From: Elusimicrobiota bacterium
Lineage (GTDB): Bacteria > Elusimicrobiota > Elusimicrobia > UBA1565 > UBA9628
Reading direction: 5' to 3'
Length of the DNA: 64,000 nucleotides
Assembly (NCBI GenBank): GCA_026388095.1
Contig: JAPLKL010000046.1
Location: 48,160-112,159 of the forward strand
Part shown: in pieces, positions 15,806 to 23,843 of the stretch
Position numbering within the stretch: the stretch's first letter is position 1
Layout of the letters: every line of letters starts with the position of its first letter
The notes under the pieces: model-generated
The model's input: the letters and a program-made list of their open reading frames with translations, nothing else
Database searches by the model: none
Told to the model about the DNA's origin: nothing
Translations under genes and position numbers: made by a program

Positions 15806-16009
15806 CCAATCCTCCCGGCCACGATGAGCCGGCGTAGGGCGGTTGCTGCCTAGAGGCGTTTCCAGCGTGTCGCATCGGCGTTATTCCTGGCTCCGTGTGT
15901 TGTATTATACCGATTGCCTGCCCCCTCGGGGGCAGGCAATCGGAAGGGAGGGAGGCAGGACGGCCGGGACTAGCAGGCAGAACGGATCGAAGAGGGGTTA
16001 TTTCTCCTA
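15806..16009 (+). repeat. 204-bp direct repeat, copy 1 (intact, empty site)
   Basis: It matches 17374-17541 plus 19074-19109 over 204 bp with about ten differences. It begins CCAATCCTCCCGGCC and ends TTATTTCTCCTA. The next five bases (CAACT) also match the sequence after the group II intron in copy 2, so this is the unoccupied version of the intron site. It carries a strong hairpin at 15910-15943 and no coding signal. The whole 15711-16157 spacer otherwise holds nothing I can identify. Confidence 0.88.
15910..15943 (+). repeat. 15-bp hairpin inside the direct repeat
   Basis: Arms CCGATTGCCTGCCCC/GGGGCAGGCAATCGG with a CTCG tetraloop are perfect in copy 1. Copy 2 (17478-17511) has one mismatch. 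No T-run follows, so it looks more like a structural or recognition hairpin than a terminator. Confidence 0.75.
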
Positions 16010-16157
16010 CAACTTGTCCTGTTGTTTGCGATGTAGGAAGAAACATCGCTCCCACTTTGCGAGTTGACGACTGGCGGCGTTCCCGCGCCGCCGGTCGTCA
16101 ACGGCAATCCAATAGGGGACAAAGAGTCGGCTATGTCGACGGACATAAGGAGAATCC

Positions 16158-17306
16158 ATGAAAAGCCATTTTTGTGTTGTCCTTGTCGCTTTAGTTCCGT
16201 GGGGAACCCTTTGGACCGCCGGTTACGCCGCTGATTTGTCAAACCATCCCGACGGACAAAGTGTGTCGCAGCAGTCGCAGAACCAATCAAAATGGGTTCG
16301 CCACAGTACGCCAAAGACATCCGATGAGGTCAAGGCCCTCGCGGCGACATTGCATCAATCGGACAAGGATTCCAAAGAAGAGGTGTATCAGGCTTTAGTG
16401 AGCGTCTCATCCGATGCGGCACAGCTTGGGCCTGTTTACAGGAAATTGCTCGATGACAAAGACGAAGATGTGCAGAGGGCAGCTATCCAAGTAGCCGGCA
16501 AGATGAAGATGAAGGAGGCCGCCCCAAAGATACGCACAATGTTGAGCCGGCGACCCAAGCACAGGATAATCGATGGACATGGCATTTATAAGGTGAGTCC
16601 TGGAGATTCGAATTACGCTCAGGAGGCTGTTGGTGCCCTTGTCGAATTGAATGACCTCGACAGCATAGATGAAATCGTTTCGCGAGATGAATTCATGTGC
16701 TGCATGGCTGGTGTCCGGCTGGCTCGATTCGGGGCGAAGGCGCTGCCCATGGTCCTTGCCAAGGCCAAGAAAGGCTGGGCACAGAAGCAGGGCGCCGGGA
16801 GCATGGTCCAGTTCATGCGAGACGAAGAGGCCGTCCCGACTCTGCTGGAACTTCTTGCTGGGCCTGATCCTGATTTTTCGGCAAGGGCCGCGCAGGCGAT
16901 ATCCGCTATCGCCAATAGCACTCAATCCGATCGAACAAAGAAGACAATAGTTGCTCAGCTTGAATCGCGAACGTCCAACCACGATTGGCGCATCAGGAAA
17001 GAGGTGTACGGAGGACTGCTTGCCGCAGACGCCAAATTGTTCGGCCCAACAGTTCTTGCCAAATTCGAGAAAGAAGACGGATTAACTCAACTCGAAGTTC
17101 TGTACGCCATATCGCGGAATCGCACGAAAGCTGCGGATGCCTTTTTGGAACAGTTTATTCGGGACGATGAAAAGCGGCATCCTGGCGACGACGACCTTCG
17201 GGCTGTAGCTGCGGGCATTCTGTATGAACTCACGGGAAGAAAGGTTCCTTACAAAGGGCTTGAAAGGGAACTGAAGAAATATAAAGACCCATATGTGGAA
17301 AGGTAA
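16158..17306 (+). CDS. Exported HEAT-repeat protein
   Basis: The protein has 382 aa, with AAGGAG before the ATG and a signal peptide (FCVVLVALVPWGTLWTAGYA). The rest is an array of HEAT/PBS-type helical pairs: DKDEDVQRAAIQVAGKMK, NYAQEAVGALVELNDL, DPDFSARAAQAISAIA, DWRIRKEVYGGLLAAD. Such solenoids bind protein partners, and export suggests a periplasmic one. Codon use is more AT-rich than its neighbours. The gene is the only content between the two 204-bp direct repeats, which suggests it moved as a cassette with them. Partner unknown. Confidence 0.83.
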   Translation: MKSHFCVVLVALVPWGTLWTAGYAADLSNHPDGQSVSQQSQNQSKWVRHSTPKTSDEVKALAATLHQSDKDSKEEVYQALVSVSSDAAQLGPVYRKLLDDKDEDVQRAAIQVAGKMKMKEAAPKIRTMLSRRPKHRIIDGHGIYKVSPGDSNYAQEAVGALVELNDLDSIDEIVSRDEFMCCMAGVRLARFGAKALPMVLAKAKKGWAQKQGAGSMVQFMRDEEAVPTLLELLAGPDPDFSARAAQAISAIANSTQSDRTKKTIVAQLESRTSNHDWRIRKEVYGGLLAADAKLFGPTVLAKFEKEDGLTQLEVLYAISRNRTKAADAFLEQFIRDDEKRHPGDDDLRAVAAGILYELTGRKVPYKGLERELKKYKDPYVER

Positions 17307-17373
17307 TCAGGGCATACCACTCCGCGGTCTCCTTGCGTCCGCTGCAATATTTCTGACGACGCAAGTCTTGCTA

Positions 17374-17541
17374 CCAATCCTCCCGGCCACGATGAGCCGG
17401 CGTAGGACGGTTGCTGCCTAGAGGCGTTCCCAGCGTGTCGCATTGGCGTTATTCCTGGCTCCGTGTGTTGTATTATACCGATTGCCTCCCCCCTCGGGGG
17501 CAGGCAATCGGAAGGGGGGGAGGCAGGACGGCCGGGACTAG
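17374..17541 (+). repeat. 204-bp direct repeat, copy 2, left part (split by IS)
   Basis: It is collinear with 15806-15973 and ends in CTAG, the duplicated target of the IS element. The remaining 36 bases of the repeat follow the IS at 19074-19109. Confidence 0.88.
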
Positions 17542-19069
17542 GAGCCTGTCCGAGTAATCCTCGTCTATAAGCGGTAAAATTCTCTCTGCCCCCGAGGAGA
17601 GAATGAGCAAAACTTACCGCCCCTACGATCCTGATCAGATGTTCCTGATGCCGCCGTCCGTGAAAGACTGGCTGCCGACAGGACATCTTGCGCACTTCAT
17701 CGCCGATCTCGCCGAGAGTCTAGACCTGAGCGCGATCACCTGCGTCTATGAGCGCGAAGAGCGAGGATTCCCACCATACCATCCGGTGATGATGGTGAAG
17801 GTGCTGCTCTACGCATACTGCGTGGGCCTTCCGTCGAGCCGAAAGGTTGAACGCGCGCTGGTCGAAGACGTGGCGCTGCGCTACCTGGCGGCCAACAACA
17901 CACCAGACTTCCGGACGATCTCGGACTTTCGCAAACGGCACCTCGAGGCGCTGCGCGGGCTGTTCCTGCAGGTGCTGAGGCTTTGTCAAAAGGCCGGGAT
18001 GATCAAGCTGGGGCACGTGGCTTTGGATGGTACGAAGATGAAGGCGAACGCCTCCAAGCACAAAGCGATGAGCTACGGGCGGATGAACAAGGAAGAGGCG
18101 CGACTTCAGGCAGAGGTCGACGAGTTGTTGCGCAGGGCCGACGAGATCGACGAGGCGGAAGACGCGGAGTATGGGCGCGACAAGCGCGGCGACGAGTTGC
18201 CTGCGGAACTGGCCCATCGCGAAGGTCGACTGAAGAAGATCAAGGAGGCGAAGGAAGCCCTGGAGCGCGAAGCCAAGGCAGAAGCTGAGGCGAAGAAGCG
18301 CGAGGCCGAGGACAAACGAGCCAAGAAAGACCCCCGTGGACGCCGACCTGGAGAGCCCGATCCCACGCCGAAGGATAAGGCGCAGAAGAACTTCACCGAC
18401 CCCGACAGTCGGATCATGCCCCAACCGGGAGACCGGCTGGCATTCATGCAAGCCTACAACTGCCAGGCGGCCGTCGACGGCAAAGAGCAGGTGATCGTAG
18501 CAGCGGATGTGACCCGGCAGACCAACGATAGCCGACAGGCGGAGCCGATGCTCAAGCAAGTCGAGTCGAACGTGGGCGCTGTACCATCGAAGGCGAGCAT
18601 GGACGCGGGGTATTTCAGCGAGGACAACGTCGAGGCGCTTAAGAAGATGGCCGTGGAGGCCTTCATCCCGCCCGAACGGCGCAAGCACGGGGAGGTTGCG
18701 CCGCCGGCACCGCGAGGCAGAATCCCGAAGGGGCTTTCAGCCAAAGAGCTGGCTCGACGGAAGCTGTCGACGATTCGAGGCAGAACCATCTACGCCAAGC
18801 GCAAGACGATCGTCGAACCGGTCTTCGGCCAGATCAAGCAGGCCAGAGGATTCAGGCAGTTCTTGCTTCGGGGGATCACGAAGGTCAAAGGCGAATGGTC
18901 GTTGATCTGCACGACACACAACCTGCTCAAGTTGTGGCGCAGGATGGGTGCCAAAACGGTCTTCCAAGCCGCCTGACCGCGCCAGAGGTCTGACTTCCCG
19001 TCTTCGGGATTGCCGTTGCGGCTATCAAGTCGCCGGGCGTCGGCAAAAACGAATTACTCGGACAGGCTC
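17542..19069 (+). mobile_element. IS1182-family insertion sequence
   Basis: A 1528-bp element has perfect 17-bp terminal inverted repeats (GAGCCTGTCCGAGTAAT at 17542-17558, complement at 19053-19069) and a 4-bp direct duplication CTAG on both sides (17538-17541 and 19070-19073). It carries one intact transposase. Comparison with copy 1 of the 204-bp repeat confirms the exact insertion point. Confidence 0.95.
17603..18976 (+). CDS. IS1182-family transposase
   Basis: This full-length 457-aa DDE transposase starts after GGAGAGA. It has the N-terminal DUF772 helical domain (YRPYDPDQMFLMPPSVKDWL, FPPYHPVMMVKVLLYAY), a charged coiled insertion (EAKEALEREAKAEAEAKKRE), and a catalytic core with likely Asp142 (ALDGTKMKANAS), Asp334 (SMDAGYFSEDNV) and Glu405 (IVEPVFGQIKQARGFRQF). 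No frameshift or internal stop is present, so it is probably functional. Confidence 0.95.
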   Translation: MSKTYRPYDPDQMFLMPPSVKDWLPTGHLAHFIADLAESLDLSAITCVYEREERGFPPYHPVMMVKVLLYAYCVGLPSSRKVERALVEDVALRYLAANNTPDFRTISDFRKRHLEALRGLFLQVLRLCQKAGMIKLGHVALDGTKMKANASKHKAMSYGRMNKEEARLQAEVDELLRRADEIDEAEDAEYGRDKRGDELPAELAHREGRLKKIKEAKEALEREAKAEAEAKKREAEDKRAKKDPRGRRPGEPDPTPKDKAQKNFTDPDSRIMPQPGDRLAFMQAYNCQAAVDGKEQVIVAADVTRQTNDSRQAEPMLKQVESNVGAVPSKASMDAGYFSEDNVEALKKMAVEAFIPPERRKHGEVAPPAPRGRIPKGLSAKELARRKLSTIRGRTIYAKRKTIVEPVFGQIKQARGFRQFLLRGITKVKGEWSLICTTHNLLKLWRRMGAKTVFQAA

Positions 19070-19073
19070 CTAG

Positions 19074-19109
19074 CAGGCCGAGCGGATCGAAGATGGGTTA
19101 TTTCTCCTA
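19074..19109 (+). repeat. 204-bp direct repeat, copy 2, right part
   Basis: It is collinear with 15974-16009 and ends TTATTTCTCCTA exactly where the group II intron begins. Confidence 0.85.
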
Positions 19110-19439
19110 GTGTGCCAGGCGAAACTTGTAGGTTCGTGCCGGTGAGAATCCGGACCGGGGAAAGATGAGCCATCACCCCGATACTGAACCCTGCATGGCG
19201 GGTGGCAACGCGCGCTGTGAAGCGTGGGGGAAGGAGATGCCGGGCCGTAACGCAAGTGAAGGGATAGAGCCCCGTAAAATAACAGTCATGGAGGCCGACC
19301 GTTTTAGGACTCGGGAAGGCAGCATGACGACGGTCGCCAAGGCCAGACCGGCGTCGCTCCATCGGGGTCGAAGACCGCGGCACGGCAGCAAAAGCGAGAC
19401 TACAGGGACCTGGGAGACCCGCAGCCATTCCGGCCGACT

Positions 19440-20939
19440 ATGACCGAAAAAGGGACCAACGACCCGGAGAGGGAAGGAAATCCTGGGCCAGCGGGTGTCG
19501 GACCAGCTCATAGTAGAGGCAAAGGCGGGGCAATGCCCGCTGAGTCCGCAAGGGCGCTCGAAGGGGCTGGCGGCAGTACGCAGAGCGAAGGGGAAACAGC
19601 GGCCGCGCGCAGAAGCGGAGAACCGCTGCTAACGGAACTGGAGCTCATAGCGAGGCGCGCGTGGCAGGAGCCGCGAAGCAGGTTCACGTCCATAACGCAC
19701 CTGCTCGACGAGGCCTTCCTGGCGCAGAACTACCGGGAGCTCAAGAAGGATAAAGCTCCTGGGGTGGACGGTGTGAGCGTGGAGGAATACGGGAAGAACC
19801 AGGAGGAGAACCTCAAGGCGCTGGTGGGAAGGATGAAGGCCAAGAAGTATTGGCCGCAGCCGGTACGCCGGGTGTACATCCCCAAAGGGGAACACCAAGT
19901 CCGGCCGCTGGGAATCCCGGCGGTGGAGGACAAGGTGGTACAGAAGGCGATGGCGAAAATCCTTGAGGCCATCTATGAAGGGCGCTTCCTGGATGTGTCG
20001 TACGGGTACAGGCCCAAGCGCGGCTGTCACGAGGCGCTCAAGGCCCTCGACCGAGCCATCATGGACAGGCCGGTCAGCTTTGTGGTGGAGGTGGACATCA
20101 AAGGATTCTTTGACCACGTTGACCACAAGTGGCTGATGGAATGTCTGAGGCAGAGGATAAGTGACCCAAGCTTCTTGAGTCTGGTGTGGCGCAACCTCAA
20201 GGCTGGAGTCCTGGAGGAAGGCAAGGAGACTGAGACGGAGGCGGGCACGCCGCAGGGCGGCATCATAAGCCCGATCCTGTCGAACATCTACCTGCACTAC
20301 ATCCTGGACCTCTGGTTCGAGAGCAAGCTCAAGAAGGCATTGCGGGGTCATGCGCAGCTCATCCGGTATTGCGACGACTTCGTGGTATGCACGCAGTATC
20401 GGAGCGATGCGGAGCAGGTGTTGAGGGAAGTGAGGGTCCGGCTGGCCAAGTTCGGGTTGGAGCTGTCGGCGCAGAAGACTCGGATAATCGAATTCGGAAG
20501 GTTTGCCAAAGGCAACGCAGAGAAGCGCGGCGGCAGGCCGGCGACTTTCGATTTCCTGGGCTTCACGCATTACTGCGCGACTTCAATGAGGGGTCGGTTT
20601 GTGGTGGGGCGTAAGACCAGCGGCAAGAAGTATCGGGCGAAGCTGCGGGACATGAATGCATGGCTCAAGGCCGTCCGCTGCACCATGCCGTTGGCCCAAT
20701 GGTGGCGAATCCTCAAGGCGAAGCTGGAAGGGCACTATAGGTACTACGGCGTCAGCGGCAACGGCAGGAGCATCAGCCGCTATCAGCACTGGGCGCGGAG
20801 AATGGTCTATAAGTGGGTCAACCGGCGCAGCCAGCGAGGGAGCTACAGTTGGGAGGCGTTCGAGCGCTACCTGGAACGGCACCCCTTGCCGAAGGCCCGT
20901 ATCGTGCATCGCTTCTATCCCGCACCGGCCGCCTTGTGA
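19440..20939 (+). CDS. ltrA: Group II intron reverse transcriptase/maturase
   Basis: The 499-aa protein has the RT blocks KKDKAPGVDGVSVEEY, VDIKGFFDHVDH, GTPQGGIISPILSNIYL and RYCDDFVVC (catalytic Asp312-Asp313), then the maturase domain (HYRYYGVSGNGRSISRY, WVNRRSQRGSYSWEAFERYL). There is no C-terminal HNH endonuclease domain, so mobility would depend on nicked or single-stranded targets. The N-terminal 75 residues are Gly/Glu-rich and may not be part of the folded enzyme; no clear ribosome site marks the ATG. The frame is intact. Confidence 0.95.
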   Translation: MTEKGTNDPEREGNPGPAGVGPAHSRGKGGAMPAESARALEGAGGSTQSEGETAAARRSGEPLLTELELIARRAWQEPRSRFTSITHLLDEAFLAQNYRELKKDKAPGVDGVSVEEYGKNQEENLKALVGRMKAKKYWPQPVRRVYIPKGEHQVRPLGIPAVEDKVVQKAMAKILEAIYEGRFLDVSYGYRPKRGCHEALKALDRAIMDRPVSFVVEVDIKGFFDHVDHKWLMECLRQRISDPSFLSLVWRNLKAGVLEEGKETETEAGTPQGGIISPILSNIYLHYILDLWFESKLKKALRGHAQLIRYCDDFVVCTQYRSDAEQVLREVRVRLAKFGLELSAQKTRIIEFGRFAKGNAEKRGGRPATFDFLGFTHYCATSMRGRFVVGRKTSGKKYRAKLRDMNAWLKAVRCTMPLAQWWRILKAKLEGHYRYYGVSGNGRSISRYQHWARRMVYKWVNRRSQRGSYSWEAFERYLERHPLPKARIVHRFYPAPAAL

Positions 20940-20950
20940 GTACTGACGAA

Positions 20951-20984
20951 GAGCCGGATATGGGAAAACCGTATGTCCGGTTCT
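20951..20984 (+). ncRNA. Group II intron domain V
   Basis: A 34-nt catalytic hairpin starts GAGCCGGA and closes TCCGGTTC, with a GAAA-type tip and the internal two-base bulge expected of domain V. Confidence 0.88.
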
Positions 20985-21026
20985 GTGAGGGGGTGCGAAC
21001 GTGATTCAGCATTCTACTCGACCAAC

Positions 21027-22196
21027 TCACTCCATGCCCTCCCGCAGCATCTGCAGATACGGCTCATAAGAAAACACCCGATGCCGTTGCTTCCCGGAGA
21101 TCTCCTTCACGAAGCCTAGCCGCTGCAGCTTCCCCAGCGTCTTGTTCGCCGTTGGAAACGACACGCCCAACTCCCGGCTCGCGACCGGAACGGACAGGAT
21201 GCACCGCTTCTGGAAAAGCTCATGCAGCCTCAACGCCGTTCCCCTCGACCTCCCCAGCCCCGCGATGGCGGCAGCGTGTTCCTTGAAGATGCCCACCAGC
21301 CTGGACGCCGTGCCGCTCGCCTCAACGGCGACCTCGGCGATCCCGTCCAGATAGAACGCCAGCCAACCCTCCCAATCCCCGTCCGTGCGCACGCGTTGCA
21401 GGGCCTCGTAATACTCCGTCCGCCGCGCCTTGAAGTACAGGCTCAGGTAAAGAAGCGGCGAGGAAAGGGCCCCCTCCGCGATCATGATGAGCGGGATCAG
21501 CAGCCGCCCCAAGCGGCCGTTCCCGTCCAAGAACGGATGGATGCTCTCGAATTGCGCGTGCGCCAGGCCCGCCTTGATCAAGGTCGGCGTCTGCGACGGC
21601 TCCCCATGGATGAATTTCTCCAGCGCGCCCAAGGCCGGCATCACCTCCTGCCATGGCGCCGGCACGAACCTGGCATTGCCCGGACGGCTGCCGCCGATCC
21701 AGTTCTGCGAACGCCTGAATTCCCCAGGCTCCTTGCTGCTGCCGCGCCCGCCCTTAAGGAGGATCTCGTGGATCTCTTTGATGAGGCGCAGGCTGACGGG
21801 AAGCTCCTTGAGCCTCGCGATCCCATGCTCAAGAGCGGCGACATAATTCGAGACCTCCCGCACATCAGCCATCGGCACGCCGGGGGTCTCCTCGTTCTCG
21901 AACAAGAGCAGGTCCGAAAGCGAAGATTGCGTGCCCTCGATCTGGGAGGAAAGCACGGCTTCCTTTCTGATGTAGGTATACAGCAGGAGGTGTGGGTTCG
22001 GCAGATGCGCTGTGATGGAATCGAGCCGGCCCAATGCGCTGCTGGCCTTCTCGGTCAGGGCCTGCAGCCCCTCGTCATACTTGATGGGCGGATTCGGCGG
22101 CAGGGGGGCTGGAATGAAGCAATAATATGGCTCTGGCCCTGGCTGTTTCTCCCAACGGCCTGATCTGGGGCTTTTTCTAGGCATATTATCTACCAT
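21027..22196 (-). CDS. Fic family protein (AMPylase type) with autoinhibitory motif
   Basis: The protein has 389 aa. The Fic core motif is HPFLDGNGR (220-228), complete with catalytic His220. An N-terminal SSQIEG (83-88) fits the (S/T)xxxE(G/N) inhibitory helix of class II Fic proteins, and a winged-helix region lies at the C-terminus (LSVPVASRELGVSFPTANKT). Fic enzymes transfer AMP or related groups to protein hydroxyls. The stop lies 4 bases beyond the group II intron's 3' end. Two AT-rich tandem repeats lie upstream. Likely horizontally acquired; target unknown. Confidence 0.92.
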   Translation of the reverse strand: MVDNMPRKSPRSGRWEKQPGPEPYYCFIPAPLPPNPPIKYDEGLQALTEKASSALGRLDSITAHLPNPHLLLYTYIRKEAVLSSQIEGTQSSLSDLLLFENEETPGVPMADVREVSNYVAALEHGIARLKELPVSLRLIKEIHEILLKGGRGSSKEPGEFRRSQNWIGGSRPGNARFVPAPWQEVMPALGALEKFIHGEPSQTPTLIKAGLAHAQFESIHPFLDGNGRLGRLLIPLIMIAEGALSSPLLYLSLYFKARRTEYYEALQRVRTDGDWEGWLAFYLDGIAEVAVEASGTASRLVGIFKEHAAAIAGLGRSRGTALRLHELFQKRCILSVPVASRELGVSFPTANKTLGKLQRLGFVKEISGKQRHRVFSYEPYLQMLREGME

Positions 22197-22212
22197 AATG
22201 AAATTATAATGC

Positions 22213-22285
22213 GCTAAAGTTTAATTGTCAATATATTAATTAAACTTTACTATGCTAAAGTATAATTGTGAGTATATTAACTAAA
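22213..22285 (-). promoter_or_regulatory. Tandem AT-rich repeats upstream of the Fic gene (candidate operators)
   Basis: Two 32-bp direct repeats (22213-22244 and 22254-22285, 41 bases apart) share GCTAAAGT-TAATTGT-A-TATATTAA-TAAA with five or so differences. Each contains an imperfect palindrome of the TTTAATT...AATTAAA kind. The stretch is far more AT-rich than anything nearby. The 41-base period is close to four helical turns, which suits cooperative repressor binding. Confidence 0.6.
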
Positions 22286-22316
22286 TTATACCGGCCGCAT
22301 CGAAATGGAGCAGGGG

Positions 22317-23843
22317 CTAGAAGAGCTCCGGCTGCCGGCCCTTGTGCCGCTTGGGCGACGGCGCCTCGCTCTTCGGGATGCGGCGAAGCTCTTCTTCGAT
22401 GTCCGCCACGAACGGCGAAGGCGGCGACTGCAAGGTCTTGCCGAAGAGGAAGCGCTTGTGCGCGTAGGACAGGAACAGCCTGTCCTTGGCCCGCGTCATG
22501 GCCACGTAGAACAGCCGGCGTTCCTCCTCGATGGAGTATCCCTCGGTGCCCTCGCGCCGGTAGGGCAGGACCCCGTCCTCGCAGCCGGTCAAGAATACCA
22601 CCGGGAACTCCAGGCCCTTGGCCCGGTGCGCGGTCATCAAGGTAATGCGGTCGCCCGCCGCCGCAGCCTCGTGGTCGCGGAAATCCTCCAGGTCCTCGGC
22701 CTCCGGCACCTGCCGGCCGTCCTTCTTGGTCTTCTTGCCGTAGGTCACATAAGGGAGGCCGGCGCGCTCCAGCGCCGTCTCGAAGAGGCGGGCCTGGGCG
22801 TTGAGACGGTAGAGGATGACGATGTCGGCCAGACTATAGGTCCGTATCCCTTCATCAGTCTGGCCTGCCCAACCGGTGTCCACCGTGAAGCGGCTCGCCC
22901 CGCCCAGCAGGCCCTCGATGCGGCGCGCGGTCAGCTCCGCCTCCTGGCGGTCGCTCTGGTGCCCGGAGATGTCGATGGGCAGGCCGCGCTCCAGCCGCGC
23001 GCGCAACTGGCGGGGCAGGCGCGGCCGGTTGCGCGCGATGACCTGCTTGGCCGCGTCCAGGATCACGGCCTGCGAACGGTAGTTCTCGGTCAGGGGCAGC
23101 ACCCGGCAGGCCGGGTGGTCCGCCGCGAACTGCGCGAAGGGGTCGAAGGGGCTGCCCGCGAAGCCGTAGATGGACTGGTCCGGGTCTCCGATGACGCAGA
23201 AGTTCCGGCCGGCCAGCGTGCCTGCGAAGCGGTACTGGGCCAGGCTGGTGTCCTGGAACTCGTCCATCAGGACGTAGCGGAACCGGCCGCGCCAGCGCCG
23301 CAGAACCTCCGGCCGCTGCTCGAAGAGGCGCAGGGCGAAGAGGAAAAGGTCGTCGAAGTCCAGCAGGCGCCGGCTCTCCAGGCGCTGCGCGTAGAGCCGC
23401 GCGGGCGCGCTCTGCGGCCACTCCAGGCGCTGCTTGGCCGCGCGCACCTCGTCGAGCAGGCCCGCGGCCTGGGCGCGCGGGACCACCCCTTCCAGAACGG
23501 CCGCCCGCTCCTCCTCGCCCAGGACCGAGGCCTCGGGGAAGGGATAGGCCTCCTCGCGCAGGATGCGCAGGGCCGCGGCATGGCAGGTCTCCGCCCAGAG
23601 CGCGCGCAGGTCCACGCCGGGAAGAAGGGCCTGAATGCGCTCGCGCATCTCGCCGGCCGCGCTGCGCGTGAAGGTGACGGCCAGGATCTCGCCGGGATGC
23701 ACTCGTTGGTCGCGCACCAGGTGGGCGATGCGGTGCGCCAAGACCCGCGTCTTGCCCGTGCCCGGCCCGGCCGCCACCACGACCGGCCCATCCGTGGCGA
23801 GCACGGCCGCGCGCTGGCTCGGGTCGAGTTCCGCGTCGTTCAA
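22317..23843 (-). CDS. UvrD/Rep-family ATP-dependent DNA helicase (compact)
   Basis: The 508-aa SF1A helicase has Walker A AGPGTGKT (25-32), motif Ia AVTFTRSAAGEM, motif II LMDEFQDTSL, motif III GDPDQSIYGFAGS, motif V TAHRAKGLEFPVVFLTG and motif VI VAMTRAKDRLFLSYAHKR. It is some 200 residues shorter than UvrD/PcrA, mainly in the 2B and C-terminal regions. Its ATG overlaps the stop of the EndoQ gene (ATGA), so the two products are made together and probably act together, with the helicase opening DNA at the nick. Confidence 0.92.
   Translation of the reverse strand: MNDAELDPSQRAAVLATDGPVVVAAGPGTGKTRVLAHRIAHLVRDQRVHPGEILAVTFTRSAAGEMRERIQALLPGVDLRALWAETCHAAALRILREEAYPFPEASVLGEEERAAVLEGVVPRAQAAGLLDEVRAAKQRLEWPQSAPARLYAQRLESRRLLDFDDLFLFALRLFEQRPEVLRRWRGRFRYVLMDEFQDTSLAQYRFAGTLAGRNFCVIGDPDQSIYGFAGSPFDPFAQFAADHPACRVLPLTENYRSQAVILDAAKQVIARNRPRLPRQLRARLERGLPIDISGHQSDRQEAELTARRIEGLLGGASRFTVDTGWAGQTDEGIRTYSLADIVILYRLNAQARLFETALERAGLPYVTYGKKTKKDGRQVPEAEDLEDFRDHEAAAAGDRITLMTAHRAKGLEFPVVFLTGCEDGVLPYRREGTEGYSIEEERRLFYVAMTRAKDRLFLSYAHKRFLFGKTLQSPPSPFVADIEEELRRIPKSEAPSPKRHKGRQPELF

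Larger units (their letters stand above)
19110..21022 (+). mobile_element. Group II intron with reverse transcriptase
   Basis: The RNA starts GTGTGCC, in line with the group II 5' consensus, and ends CTACTCGAC, giving 1913 bp. Bases 19110-19439 are the structured 5' domains, without a gene. The RT lies in domain IV. Domain V is at 20951-20984. A short domain VI follows with a candidate bulged branch A in TTCAGCA. The ends are fixed by the empty site in repeat copy 1, which reads CTCCTA-CAACT without the intron. TAGGA at 19305-19309 could be EBS1 pairing with TCCTA of the 5' exon; that pairing is a guess. Confidence 0.88.

Noticed and set aside
15910..15943. Rho-independent terminator
   Set aside because: A strong stem but no T-run on either strand; its conservation in both direct repeats points to a role in the repeat itself.
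15806..16014. Integron attC site
   Set aside because: Length (204 bp) and ends do not show RYYYAAC/GTTRRRY cores, and no integrase is present in the window.
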